Shown: positions 1-7,894 of the stretch, piece after piece
Layout: each line of letters opens with the position of its first letter
Numbering within the stretch: the stretch's first letter is position 1
Assembly: GCA_012727545.1 (NCBI GenBank)
Contig: JAAYHA010000123.1
Span: 1 to 19,948 of the forward strand
Reading direction: 5' to 3'
Source: Synergistaceae bacterium
GTDB lineage: Bacteria > Synergistota > Synergistia > Synergistales > Synergistaceae
Length of the DNA: 19,948 bases
Position numbers and translations under genes: made by a program
The notes under the pieces: model-generated
What the model was told of the DNA's origin: nothing
The model's input: the letters and a program-made list of their open reading frames with translations, nothing else
Database searches by the model: none

Positions 1-18
1 ATCATTACTGAACTGTAA

Positions 19-1506
19 TCAATCATTTTCCCTGAAATGCGTACCAAGCGAGCCCTTCCTCTTGAGCGCTGCATCGGCGACAGCAGCCGCTGTATCCGTC
101 AACCCCTTCATCTCCAGTGCAAGAAGCATCTCTGTCGGGCTGTTTATCATGAGTTTCATCTCTGAAATGTCATGGATCTTATGCTGCGCGTGGATGATGC
201 TTTTTTCACTTCTCACCGGTCCAAGAAGATCCCAGGCAGTTTTCTGCAATTCTGACCGCAGAATTGACGGCGCTGTGCCTTTTTCAGAATTTGCAACCGG
301 CGGGCAGCATTCCGGCTCGTGGTGGAATTTTGTCTCCCAGACGTCGTCCCCTGCCGCGTGCCTACCGGCAATGATCCCAAAAGTCACTATGTTTGAAAAT
401 GCATTCCCGCCGATCCTGTTTGCCCCGTCAACTCCACCGGTGGCCTCCCCGCATGCATAAAGGCCGGAGATGCCTGTCCTGCACCCAGTATCTATCTTTA
501 TCCCGCCGGACATGTAATGCTGTATCGGAGATACCCTTACAGGCCGCCTAAAATGGTCGAAAAATCTGTGGTCTATCGTCAGCGAATATCTAAGCCCGCG
601 ATCCTCCCATTTTTCGTCGCTCACATCTTCAAGGTGGGCAAACACAGGCCCTTTCTCTTCTTTTTTTGCCATAAGGACAGAGCATCTGTCCCTCGCAAAG
701 AGGTTGGCCTCAGCACCGTTTATATATCCCCACTCTTTTATTGCCTTGATAAAAAATTCATCTCCGGTTTCGTCTGTGATCCTAATATGATCAACAAGAC
801 CAGTGTCTGCCAGCCATACGGGCAACCCGGGCTCCGCCCAGCCAATGGGATAGAACTGTACGAACTCCATGTCTATAAGCTCAAGCCCTGCTCTTTTTGC
901 AAGCGAATAGCCGTCGCCTGTCATCCTTGACGGGTTGTCGCTCCTCCTGTAGATCTGCCCGCCTCCGCCCGTTGCTATAATTACCGCGTCAGCTTGCAAC
1001 GATAAGGTCCTTCCTGTTCTCCAGTCAACGGCGCTGACGCCGGAGATCTTTTCTTTTGTCAGATCAAGAGACGTGACGACTGTCCATTCAATAAACTTGA
1101 CGTTGGAGCTTTTTGCGATCTCCACCAGTTGCCCTACAAACCCTGCCCCTCCCATCAGTTCATTGGGGGCGGTAGACCGTGTGTTTGCACTTCCGCGTGT
1201 AAATTCTATTTTCACGCCAAGCTCAGCAAGCCTTTTAAGGCTCTCTTCGCTCTTTTCGGAAAGGATCCTAACCAGAGATGGGTCATTTATTCCCTTTCCT
1301 ACCTCTATAGTCTTTGCAAAATGTTCTTTCGGGGTCACACCGCAGACCGGAAGCGTAAAAAATCCGGCTCCATAAGCAGTACACGTTCCCAAACCCGCCG
1401 AAGTCTTTGATATTACGGTAACATCAGCTCCGGCCATAGCGGCTTCTATTGCCGCGGTAAGACCTGCGCCTCCCGCACCAACAACTATTACCTTTTTCTG
1501 CGCCAT
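19..1506 (-). CDS. FAD-dependent oxidoreductase, fumarate reductase/succinate dehydrogenase flavoprotein family
   Basis: A 495-residue flavoprotein of the FAD-binding-2 (FrdA/SdhA/L-aspartate oxidase) fold. The dinucleotide-binding loop GAGGAGLTAA is at residues 10-19. The second FAD block ATGGGG is near 179-183, and the family block IQHYMSGGI at 328-336 is followed by YACGEATGG at 350-358 and NRIGGNAF at 363-370. By position, R272, H330 and R364 match substrate-binding or proton-shuttle residues of FrdA. The family motif EFVQFHP reads EFVQFYP here, so the usual substrate His is Y219. This and the atypical loop near 37-50 argue against calling it plain fumarate reductase. There is no signal peptide or membrane segment, so it is probably cytosolic. 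The start at 1506 is chosen because GGGGTG lies just upstream and the FAD loop then begins near residue 5; an upstream in-frame ATG at 1605 gives an implausible extension. It is a monocistronic-looking gene behind the tRNA terminator. The natural substrate is unknown. Confidence 0.85.
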   Translation of the reverse strand: MAQKKVIVVGAGGAGLTAAIEAAMAGADVTVISKTSAGLGTCTAYGAGFFTLPVCGVTPKEHFAKTIEVGKGINDPSLVRILSEKSEESLKRLAELGVKIEFTRGSANTRSTAPNELMGGAGFVGQLVEIAKSSNVKFIEWTVVTSLDLTKEKISGVSAVDWRTGRTLSLQADAVIIATGGGGQIYRRSDNPSRMTGDGYSLAKRAGLELIDMEFVQFYPIGWAEPGLPVWLADTGLVDHIRITDETGDEFFIKAIKEWGYINGAEANLFARDRCSVLMAKKEEKGPVFAHLEDVSDEKWEDRGLRYSLTIDHRFFDHFRRPVRVSPIQHYMSGGIKIDTGCRTGISGLYACGEATGGVDGANRIGGNAFSNIVTFGIIAGRHAAGDDVWETKFHHEPECCPPVANSEKGTAPSILRSELQKTAWDLLGPVRSEKSIIHAQHKIHDISEMKLMINSPTEMLLALEMKGLTDTAAAVADAALKRKGSLGTHFREND

Positions 1507-1552
1507 CTGATCACCCCGTCTGATTTTCTTACTATTAGTTTTTAACGTCAAT

Positions 1553-1561
1553 ATTATAACA
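1553..1561 (-). promoter_or_regulatory. putative extended -10 promoter of the flavoprotein gene
   Basis: On the minus strand the bases read TGTTATAAT, a perfect TATAAT with the TG extension one base upstream. Transcription would begin near 1546, giving a leader of about 40 bases before the ATG at 1506. No good -35 hexamer sits at the right distance, as is common for extended -10 promoters. This is sequence inference only. Confidence 0.4.
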
Positions 1562-1713
1562 GAGGAAAGCGATGAAATTAGAAACAACATGGCCTGTGAT
1601 GACAAAATATGGTTCGGCGGGACGGTTAGGCAACCTTATAACCACATTGAAATTACCACAGTCCCGAAGAAGTTAAACGGGTGTATATAAATATTGAAAC
1701 CGTCATCAGGGCA

Positions 1714-1742
1714 TAAAAAAAGATCCCCTCACCAGGGGATCT
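1714..1742 (-). terminator. rho-independent terminator of the tRNA-Val-Asp-Phe-Gly operon
   Basis: Perfect 9-bp stem (1721-1729 with 1734-1742, arms AGATCCCCT/AGGGGATCT) with a 4-base loop. On the minus strand it is followed by a run of seven T (1714-1720). It lies 9 bases after the CCA end of tRNA-Gly. The 1607-1713 stretch between it and the flavoprotein promoter shows nothing else I can support. Confidence 0.85.
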
Positions 1743-1750
1743 GAATTTTC

Positions 1751-1825
1751 TGGAGCGGAAGACGGGATTCGGACCCGCGACCCCAACCTTGGCAAGGTTG
1801 TGCTCTACCACTGAGCTACTTCCGC
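1751..1825 (-). tRNA. tRNA-Gly (GCC)
   Basis: Full cloverleaf on the minus strand starting GCGGAAGTAGCTCAG. The anticodon loop TTGCCAA is closed by AACC/GGTT, the T arm contains GGTCCGAATCC, and the acceptor pairs GCGGAAG with CTTCCGC. The terminal CCA is encoded. It is the last of four tRNAs in the operon and is followed by the terminator. Confidence 0.95.
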
Positions 1826-1845
1826 AATATAGTTTTATAAGTTAC

Positions 1846-1921
<76 letters not shown>

Positions 1922-1941
1922 ATCTCAGTGGCGTTAAAAAG

Positions 1942-2018
1942 TGGCGGAGCTGACGGGACTTGAACCCGCGACCTCCGGCGTGACAGGCCGGCGCTCTGAC
2001 CAATTGAGCTACAGCTCC
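1942..2018 (-). tRNA. tRNA-Asp (GTC)
   Basis: Minus-strand cloverleaf beginning GGAGCTGTAGCTCAATTGG. The anticodon loop CTGTCAC carries GTC, closed by a GC-rich stem (CCGGC/GCCGG). The T arm contains GTTCAAGTC, the discriminator is G, and the CCA is encoded. Second tRNA of the operon. Confidence 0.95.
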
Positions 2019-2033
2019 ACTTTTTCAGTTGTT

Positions 2034-2108
2034 TGGTGGGCGGAATAGGTTTCGAACCTACGACCCCCTGCGTGTAAGGCAGGTGCTCTCCCGCTGAGCT
2101 ATCCGCCC
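2034..2108 (-). tRNA. tRNA-Val (TAC)
   Basis: Minus-strand cloverleaf beginning GGGCGGATAGCTCAG. The anticodon loop CTTACAC carries TAC, the T arm contains GTTCGAAAC, and the acceptor pairs GGGCGGA with TCCGCCC, followed by ACCA. It is the first tRNA of the operon, about 33 bases after the expected transcription start. Confidence 0.95.
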
Positions 2109-2147
2109 GCTTCGCTAAGTCGTACCGCATCTGCAACAACGTTAGCT

Positions 2148-2175
2148 ATTATACCGATTTCGCCTGACATGTCAA
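2148..2175 (-). promoter_or_regulatory. sigma70-type promoter of the tRNA-Val-Asp-Phe-Gly operon
   Basis: Consensus -35 TTGACA (2170-2175) and consensus -10 TATAAT (2148-2153) on the minus strand, with a 16-bp spacer. The -35 hexamer is embedded in a perfect palindrome TGACATGTCA. The promoter lies only 31 bases past the stop codon of the PurA-like gene, with no terminator between them. Confidence 0.85.
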
Positions 2176-2206
2176 CAGTTCTTGAAATCTATTTTTCTGA
2201 CCTTAC

Positions 2207-3499
2207 TTACCTTCTGATGAAGAGAGCCTTTCCCCAGTCCGCTCCCACTCCGACCCAAATTACCGGAACTCCGGCCTCTTCTTCAATAAAATTTATATAC
2301 TCCTGTGCCTGTATCGGCATTGTTTTGAAATCATTGTATGAAGAGAGGTCCTCTTTCCAACCCTCAAAGTTCCTGTAGACAGGGATCGCTTTCCAGGAAT
2401 CCCTACTGGCCAGGTCGAGCATCTTTTTTTCTTCACCATCTACAATATATGCGGTACAAATTTTGAGTTCATCGATCCCGGTAAGGACATCAAGTTTTGT
2501 GAGAGCAAGGGCATGAACTCCGTTGTCTTTTACCGCGAATCTTAGTGCAGGAAGGTCAAGCCATCCCACTCTCCTTGGCTCCATCGTCACTCCTGAAAAT
2601 TCTTTTCCCCTGTTTCTGATAAAGGCTGCCACGGCATTCGATTCCTCCGTAACGAAGGGGCCGTTGTCGTTCCTCGTATTGTAAGCCTTGGCAACACCAA
2701 TTATCCGCATGGGTGAATTCCATCTGAGGCCTGTCCCCGCAAGTGCTGAAGCAGATAAAGAGGATATTGGCATCACGTATGGGTAGAGACCGCGTCCGAC
2801 ATCGTTGAGAGCTCCGTCGCATGATTCGAAGAGTATGCCAAGATTTCTTGAAACAGCCGCCGCAATAATATCTTCCGGGTCCCCTATGTAAGGTATCAGC
2901 CTCTCTCCGAGACTAAGGCACTGTGTAAATATTTCGTCTGGGTCAAGAGTTTTTTCTCCATAAATTTTAGTGAAATATTGGTTTTTTACATTGAGGTTCT
3001 CTTTTATTTTGTCGTGGAGTATGTCTGGATGGAGAAGATCGGCTACCCTTATCCCCATTCTCCGATACTTGTCAGAACAGCTGTGTCCGAATCCCTGTTC
3101 GACCATTGTTCTGTTCTTGTCGTGTCCAAATATCCGACCGTCAAGTACATCAAGTTTTTTGTGATAGTCGAGTATTAAGTGGCATGATTTGCTTATGGTC
3201 AGACGGGCTTTGAGGACTCCCGCTTCTTTCAGCATTTCTATTTCGTCTGATACTTTTTCAAGATCCAGCGTGACACCAGCACAGATAAGGCAATTTTTGC
3301 CGTCATGATGTATGCCGCTCGGCATGTAATTTACTCTGAACTTTTCACCGCAGGCAAATATTGTCCGCCCGCCATTTGAACACCCCTGAAAACGGACAAC
3401 GACATCGGACCTGTTTGAAATAAAGTCAATTATTCTTCCCTTGCCTTCATTGCCCCACTGAGTACCAATGACCATTTTCGTCTCTGAGCCTGTGATCAT
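2207..3499 (-). CDS. PurA-family (adenylosuccinate synthetase-like) protein with altered active site
   Basis: 430 residues, the usual PurA length, and alignable throughout: VIGTQWGNEGKG at 10-21, DVVVRFQG at 32-39, YPYV at 239-242, RRVGWLD at 309-315 and the guanine-binding TKLD at 334-337. Canonical PurA (E. coli numbering) joins IMP and aspartate using Asp13 as base and His41 as acid. Here the Asp of GDEGKG is N17 and the loop NNAGHT reads SNGGRT, so R45 stands for the His. The IMP loop (IGTTGRGIGP) is replaced around 129-139, GAQG reads SCDG at 226-229, and the aspartate loop TTGRxR reads VTMEPR at 304-309. I therefore doubt that it makes adenylosuccinate. The ATG overlaps the upstream deacetylase stop as ATGA with GAGG upstream, so it is last in the envelope operon. 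It may instead act on another substrate or as a GTP-binding regulator. Confidence 0.85.
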   Translation of the reverse strand: MITGSETKMVIGTQWGNEGKGRIIDFISNRSDVVVRFQGCSNGGRTIFACGEKFRVNYMPSGIHHDGKNCLICAGVTLDLEKVSDEIEMLKEAGVLKARLTISKSCHLILDYHKKLDVLDGRIFGHDKNRTMVEQGFGHSCSDKYRRMGIRVADLLHPDILHDKIKENLNVKNQYFTKIYGEKTLDPDEIFTQCLSLGERLIPYIGDPEDIIAAAVSRNLGILFESCDGALNDVGRGLYPYVMPISSLSASALAGTGLRWNSPMRIIGVAKAYNTRNDNGPFVTEESNAVAAFIRNRGKEFSGVTMEPRRVGWLDLPALRFAVKDNGVHALALTKLDVLTGIDELKICTAYIVDGEEKKMLDLASRDSWKAIPVYRNFEGWKEDLSSYNDFKTMPIQAQEYINFIEEEAGVPVIWVGVGADWGKALFIRR

Positions 3500-4509
3500 A
3501 ATTCTTCATCCTCATTTGTCACCAGCATCTCAGCCATCTCCGGAAGCGTGACCAGCCGGACCGGAAGTTTCGTGTATTCCTTGTTCAACTTTTCTAGAAA
3601 GAGGAGGGTAGCCGGCCTGAAATGACAGATCACTATCATATCGCCTCTCTTGAGTGTCGTTTTTACTACCTGGTCGAACCTTGCCTTTATTGAATCCTTG
3701 TCAGGTGTCCCATCGAGGAATCCCCTGTTTCGCAATGCTGTTATACCTGCAGCTTTGGCCACATCATAAGCTACGCTTTTCCCCGAGGTCCTGCTGTCGA
3801 GGAACAAAAGTTCCCTCTCTTTGAGCACGTCTATGATCGGGACCATTATGTCCCATTTTGAAGTCGCAAGGGATCCTCTGTGATTGTTTATGCCTATAGG
3901 CGAAGGAAGCGAGTTCAGTGCCTTGACAGTAACATCCCTTATCCTGTTCCGGTCCATTCCCTCGCCAACAAGGTATTCTTTGGGGTCTTTGTCTATTTCC
4001 GCCTGCATCGGGAGATGCAGCAGGTAGGGTATTCCGGTTTTGCCAGCAATGGCTGCTGTCTCTCCGGCGTACTTTGTGTAGGGAAGTATCGCCCATGTCA
4101 TTGGCAGGTCAAATGATGCAACTTTTTTTGCCATATCAAGGGTATTCCCACCATCATCGACCACTATTGCCAGTATAGGTCTTGGGTCAAGGACCTCTTT
4201 TGGCGGAACTTCTTTTTCGGATGTCACATCTTTACTTTCGACAGGAGGGACTTCTTTTTCCTCCTGCGGTTTCGTACCCGATATTACTTTTTGATCATCT
4301 TTATCAAGGCTGAAGAACGATACCGCTTTAGATCCTAACCTGCCGGCCGCCGCTGATATGTTTTCTACTCTGCTGACTACAGAGGGGGAAAACTTTTCAG
4401 GGTAAAGCTTGCAAAAAAGAAAAAGCAACGCAAAAGACAGGACTGCAAGCAAAGCCAGTCTGAGAATACCATTTATAAGGCTCCCTTTGCTTTTGTAGTG
4501 GCGTCCCAT
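3496..4509 (-). CDS. divergent polysaccharide deacetylase (YibQ family)
   Basis: 337 residues. An uncleaved signal anchor at about 15-34 is followed by a charged, Pro/Glu-rich linker (about 75-108) in which EKEVPP occurs twice, then a divergent polysaccharide deacetylase domain (about 110-330). Visible family motifs are VVDDGG at 116-121 (usually IDDLG), HLPM at 165-168, NNHRGS at 208-213 (usually NNHMGS), FLDSRTS and RNRGFLDG. A late ICHFRPAT matches the usual GHPRPET. The domain would sit on the outer face of the cytoplasmic membrane and presumably acts on a wall glycan; the substrate of this family is not settled. In E. coli yibQ lies directly downstream of envC, and here only ctpA intervenes. 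The ATG at 4509 is chosen because AGGTGG precedes it; a GTG nine bases upstream is possible. Confidence 0.88.
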   Translation of the reverse strand: MGRHYKSKGSLINGILRLALLAVLSFALLFLFCKLYPEKFSPSVVSRVENISAAAGRLGSKAVSFFSLDKDDQKVISGTKPQEEKEVPPVESKDVTSEKEVPPKEVLDPRPILAIVVDDGGNTLDMAKKVASFDLPMTWAILPYTKYAGETAAIAGKTGIPYLLHLPMQAEIDKDPKEYLVGEGMDRNRIRDVTVKALNSLPSPIGINNHRGSLATSKWDIMVPIIDVLKERELLFLDSRTSGKSVAYDVAKAAGITALRNRGFLDGTPDKDSIKARFDQVVKTTLKRGDMIVICHFRPATLLFLEKLNKEYTKLPVRLVTLPEMAEMLVTNEDEEL

Positions 4510-4538
4510 CCGATCCACCTTTTCTGCTTAGATTATTT

Positions 4539-5732
4539 TTACTTCTTTGCAACTTCCTTACGAAGTATTTCAAGCCCTTTCCGAAGCTGTTTGTCGTTCT
4601 TCTTTTCTTTTGTTATCTCTCCCTCGACCTTTATGTTAGGTTCAAGGCCCTTGTGGTCGATGACAAACCCGGAAGGTGTCGTGTAACGCGCGATAGTTAT
4701 GTAAATTCCTGAGTTGTCAGGCAGGTTGAAGAGTGACTGAACTGAGCCCTTTCCAAATGTCTTTGTTCCGACTATCTTCGCCCGCTTGTGGTCTTTCAGG
4801 GCTCCTGCAAGTATCTCGGCTGCGCTTGCGCTTCCCTCGTTTACGAGAGCTACGACCGGCAGTTTGGTCGCCCTTCCCTCAACAGCGTAAAGCGTGTCAT
4901 TAGCCTTATCGAAACGGCCCTTCATTCCTACAACTACTCCTCCGCTGATAAACTGCGAAGTTACATCAACGCAGGAATTGAGAAGACCGCCCGGGTTGTT
5001 TCTGAGATCGAGAAGGATGCCTGTTGCCTTTTTCATTTTTGCATACTTTATTACAGCTTCGAGTTCTGCATCTGTCTTGAGGTTGAACTGGTTTATCTTT
5101 ATGTACGCTATCCTTCCACCAAGCATTTCAAGCCTGACGGTCTTGATCTTTATAATTTCCCTTACGATGTCAAAATCCAGTATTTTTTCTTCATTTTTAC
5201 GTCTGACACCGATCTTTACCGGCTTTCCGGCGGGTCCTCTCAGAAGTTTGACGACCTCGTCGCTGGTCATTCCAATGACGTTCTTTTCGTCTACCTTCAC
5301 TATCTCGTCAAGGGGCTTAAGTCCGACCCTGTCTGCGGGTGTGTTCTCTATAGGTGCGATAACTATGGTACGTCCGTCACGGGAGGTGATATAGATCCCC
5401 AGGCCTCCGTACTCGCCCTCCATCTCCAGATTTTCTTCCTCCAGCTCCTTAGGTTCCACAAAACGTGTGAATGGGTCGCCTACAGAGCTTACCAATCCTT
5501 TCATGGCACCATAATACATCTTTGTTTCATCTATGGTTCCTTTTTTGTCTCCGTCGACCTGGTATGTCTCAAGAGCCATCTTGGTCTGTTTGATTATGGC
5601 AAGCTGCTGGGGCGAGAAGGGAAGCCCCTTTGGCCAGTCGGAACTTATCGCCGGGGGAGTCATGTATATACCTGCAGCTACCAACAATCCTAAAACAATG
5701 CCAATAGCTATATCTCTGTATTTATTAAACAT
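4539..5732 (-). CDS. ctpA: S41 carboxy-terminal processing peptidase (CtpA/Prc)
   Basis: About 397 residues. An N-terminal membrane anchor (about 7-24) is followed by the helical cap with SSVGDPFTRFVEP (82-94), a PDZ domain (about 105-180, starting GLGI) and the S41 protease core. The catalytic Ser lies in GSASAAEI (S303). The general-base Lys is K328 in TFGKGSVQ, with Q332 following. DLRNNPGG at 242-249 is the typical core strand. The protein is anchored with its protease domain outside the cytoplasmic membrane, where CTPs trim or degrade wall enzymes and their regulators. An envC-ctpA-deacetylase order is known from proteobacteria, which supports a role in controlling the neighbouring EnvC-type hydrolase. 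The start is uncertain: GTG at 5741 has AAAGG very close, ATG at 5732 has it rather far. Confidence 0.92.
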   Translation of the reverse strand: MFNKYRDIAIGIVLGLLVAAGIYMTPPAISSDWPKGLPFSPQQLAIIKQTKMALETYQVDGDKKGTIDETKMYYGAMKGLVSSVGDPFTRFVEPKELEEENLEMEGEYGGLGIYITSRDGRTIVIAPIENTPADRVGLKPLDEIVKVDEKNVIGMTSDEVVKLLRGPAGKPVKIGVRRKNEEKILDFDIVREIIKIKTVRLEMLGGRIAYIKINQFNLKTDAELEAVIKYAKMKKATGILLDLRNNPGGLLNSCVDVTSQFISGGVVVGMKGRFDKANDTLYAVEGRATKLPVVALVNEGSASAAEILAGALKDHKRAKIVGTKTFGKGSVQSLFNLPDNSGIYITIARYTTPSGFVIDHKGLEPNIKVEGEITKEKKNDKQLRKGLEILRKEVAKK

Positions 5733-5772
5733 AAAGACCACAAACCTTTCTTTGTGCTTGAATATGCATATA

Positions 5773-6987
5773 TTACTGCAGGTATCTCATTGGGTTGACA
5801 GCATCTCCGTTTACCCTGGTCTCGAAATGGAGATGGTTTCCCGTAGCTACGCCGGTGGCCCCTACCCTTCCAATCATGCTGCCCCTGTTTACCTTTGCCC
5901 CCTCTGTACATTCTATCCTGGAAAGATGGGCGTAAACAGTGGTAAGGTTGCCTCCGTGGTCCAGGATGACAACATTTCCGTATCCGCTCAGCCACCCGGT
6001 AAAGAGCACCTCTCCGGTGTCAGCAGCTTTGACGGGTGTTCCGTTTGGTGCGCTTATGTCTAGCCCCGTATGGGTAATTTTAGTTTTGAATATAGGGTGT
6101 ACCCTTGTTCCGAAGGTGCTTGTAATTGTCCCCTGTACCGGCCAGGCCAGCCTCCCTCCCCTGTAGTAGACTGTCTGAGGCTTTCCTGGATGCTTTTTGG
6201 CAGCCAGTTTTCTTTTTTCTGCAAGCAGCCTTTTAACTGTAGCCTGAAGTTCTTTTGAAGCTCTCAGAAGTTCGTTCTGCTGAGCCATGTACAGGTCTTT
6301 GTCCTTACGAACTCTGGCAAGTATTGCGTTTCGTTCGTTTGCCGCACCTTTCAGCTCATTAGTTTGAGCTTTCAGCTCTTTCCCGTGTGATTCAAGGCTT
6401 GCCTTTTGATTTTTCAGCTGTTCCTGAGTTTCGCTCAGTTTCTGTTTCTGGAATTTAAGCTCGTTTATCAGCTGCTGGTCCTGTTCGGCTATCTTGCCCA
6501 GCAGATAGGAGTTGGCCAGAGCATCTTCCGCTCCCTGTGAAGAAAGCAAAAGATTGAAGTCGCTGACTCCGCCATACTTGTAAATAGATACGAGGCGATT
6601 CCTTAAAAGCTCTTCTACCTGGGCTATCTTTTTATTTTTGTCAACTATCTGGCTTGAGAGGTTAACTATGTTTTTCTGGATCTTTTTTACTTTTAGGGTG
6701 ACTACATTTACTTTTTGCCTGGTTATCGTTATCTTTTGGCTCAAGACCTCTATTTGCTGTGTAACTGTCTTTTCCTTTTTAGTTGTTTCAGTCAGTTTTT
6801 TCTTTGTGGTTGAAATCTGCTTTTGTATCCTCTGGTATTCTTCTTCCTGTTTTTTGATCTGCCTGTCAATGTCGTCTTCTTTTTTTTCGGCAGCATAAAT
6901 CAGTCCTCCTGTGAAAAAAAGAAGGAGAGATGCGGTCAGAAAAAATAAAATAAAAAAGCCTGTGATCTTTTTGCAGAACAAATTCAT
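5773..6987 (-). CDS. envC: EnvC-type murein hydrolase (activator) with coiled coil and M23 peptidase domain
   Basis: 404 residues: a signal peptide (about 1-32, ending near YAA), long Lys/Gln/Glu-rich coiled coils (about 35-265), a proline-containing hinge, and a C-terminal LytM/M23 domain (about 285-404). Metal-ligand and catalytic positions are visible: H306 and D310 in HTGLD, H354 in YAHLS, H385 and H387 in HLHFE. E. coli EnvC has lost such ligands and only activates amidases; this protein keeps them and may itself cut peptidoglycan cross-links. The coiled coil is the part that binds FtsX in characterised systems, and ftsE-ftsX lie immediately upstream. The ATG at 6987 is chosen because GGGGGG precedes it and the signal peptide then starts correctly; an in-frame TTG at 7047 would add 20 residues inside ftsX. 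Confidence 0.92.
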   Translation of the reverse strand: MNLFCKKITGFFILFFLTASLLLFFTGGLIYAAEKKEDDIDRQIKKQEEEYQRIQKQISTTKKKLTETTKKEKTVTQQIEVLSQKITITRQKVNVVTLKVKKIQKNIVNLSSQIVDKNKKIAQVEELLRNRLVSIYKYGGVSDFNLLLSSQGAEDALANSYLLGKIAEQDQQLINELKFQKQKLSETQEQLKNQKASLESHGKELKAQTNELKGAANERNAILARVRKDKDLYMAQQNELLRASKELQATVKRLLAEKRKLAAKKHPGKPQTVYYRGGRLAWPVQGTITSTFGTRVHPIFKTKITHTGLDISAPNGTPVKAADTGEVLFTGWLSGYGNVVILDHGGNLTTVYAHLSRIECTEGAKVNRGSMIGRVGATGVATGNHLHFETRVNGDAVNPMRYLQ

Positions 6988-7009
6988 TTTTACCCCCCGA
7001 AAGATCCCT

Positions 7010-7894
7010 TTAAAGCGGTTTAGACGCTTTCCTGATAAATTTTTCAACAGCCATCAGGCTTGATATAAGGCTCACTGTTGCACCGCAGCATACAAGCATA
7101 AACGCAAGTTTACCGGTAAGTTTTGTTGATTCTATGAACGGTATGAAAGGAAGCATGTCTTTTAATCTGGTCACCGCTGCATAGTATGTACCTCCCAGAA
7201 GCAACGATGCAAGAAATGCCCCGGTAAGTCCTAGTATAAAGCCCTGAATGACAAATGGGAGAGTCACATAGGTAGAAGTAGCTCCTACCATCATCATTAC
7301 TCCTATTTCTTCTTCCCTTGAATACACGGATATCCTTATTGTGTTGAAAAGGACGACCCCGCTTGCCGCAATAGCAACAAGAAGCATAACTATCGAAAAT
7401 TTTTCAACAAACCCGGACACTCTTGTCAGCTTCTCAGCAACCCGTCCTGCGTAAACAATATCTTCTATCTCAGGCACAGCGACAAGGAGACGCGCCGTTT
7501 CGGCTACATCTGAAGCCTTTCTGACCTTTATCTCTATGCTTTCCGGCAGGGGGTTCTCACCCAGCAGCATAACAGCTTTCGCCTGCTCTCCGATCCTTGA
7601 GCGGAGGCGTTCAAGTGCCATGTCTCTTGTTATGAGTTTCGTCTCTTTGACATAAGGAAGCGCTTTGATAGCTTTCTCAGCTGCTTTTACGTCAGCTTTG
7701 GGTTTGAGGTAAGCCTGGATCGTCATCTGGTTTTCGAGCGAACTGACGATATTTCTTACATTAAGCACAAAGAGAGTGCTGGCTCCAATTATAAAGAAGA
7801 CAGACATGGCAGTGAATATAGTCAGCAGGCTCATGCCCCAATGGCGAACGATAAGCCTCCATCCGTCTCTGCACGCATACCTAACAGCCGCCAT
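7010..7894 (-). CDS. ftsX: cell division ABC transporter permease FtsX
   Basis: 294 residues with the FtsX plan: a cytoplasmic N-terminus, TM1 at about 18-42, an extracellular domain at about 50-155 (charged, mixed alpha/beta in appearance), then three C-terminal helices (about 160-190, 205-235 and 262-285). The conserved cytoplasmic element SREEEIGVMMMVGAT precedes the third helix. FtsX does not transport a known solute. With FtsE it relays ATP hydrolysis through its extracellular domain to EnvC-type hydrolases at the septum. The ATG lies inside the end of ftsE (14-base overlap) with GGGGAGG about 10 bases upstream, so the two are translationally coupled. The envC start follows 22 bases after the stop. 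Confidence 0.93.
   Translation of the reverse strand: MAAVRYACRDGWRLIVRHWGMSLLTIFTAMSVFFIIGASTLFVLNVRNIVSSLENQMTIQAYLKPKADVKAAEKAIKALPYVKETKLITRDMALERLRSRIGEQAKAVMLLGENPLPESIEIKVRKASDVAETARLLVAVPEIEDIVYAGRVAEKLTRVSGFVEKFSIVMLLVAIAASGVVLFNTIRISVYSREEEIGVMMMVGATSTYVTLPFVIQGFILGLTGAFLASLLLGGTYYAAVTRLKDMLPFIPFIESTKLTGKLAFMLVCCGATVSLISSLMAVEKFIRKASKPL

Noticed and set aside
3496..4509. Deacetylase as inactive because IDDLG and NNHMGS are altered
   Set aside because: The changes (VDDGG, NNHRGS) keep the Asp pair and the His, which is within the variation expected of this divergent family.
4788..5693. Plus-strand open frame of 301 codons opposite ctpA
   Set aside because: It lies wholly antisense to a protease gene with intact catalytic motifs, shows low-complexity Cys/Tyr/Phe-rich content typical of a shadow frame, and has no SD.
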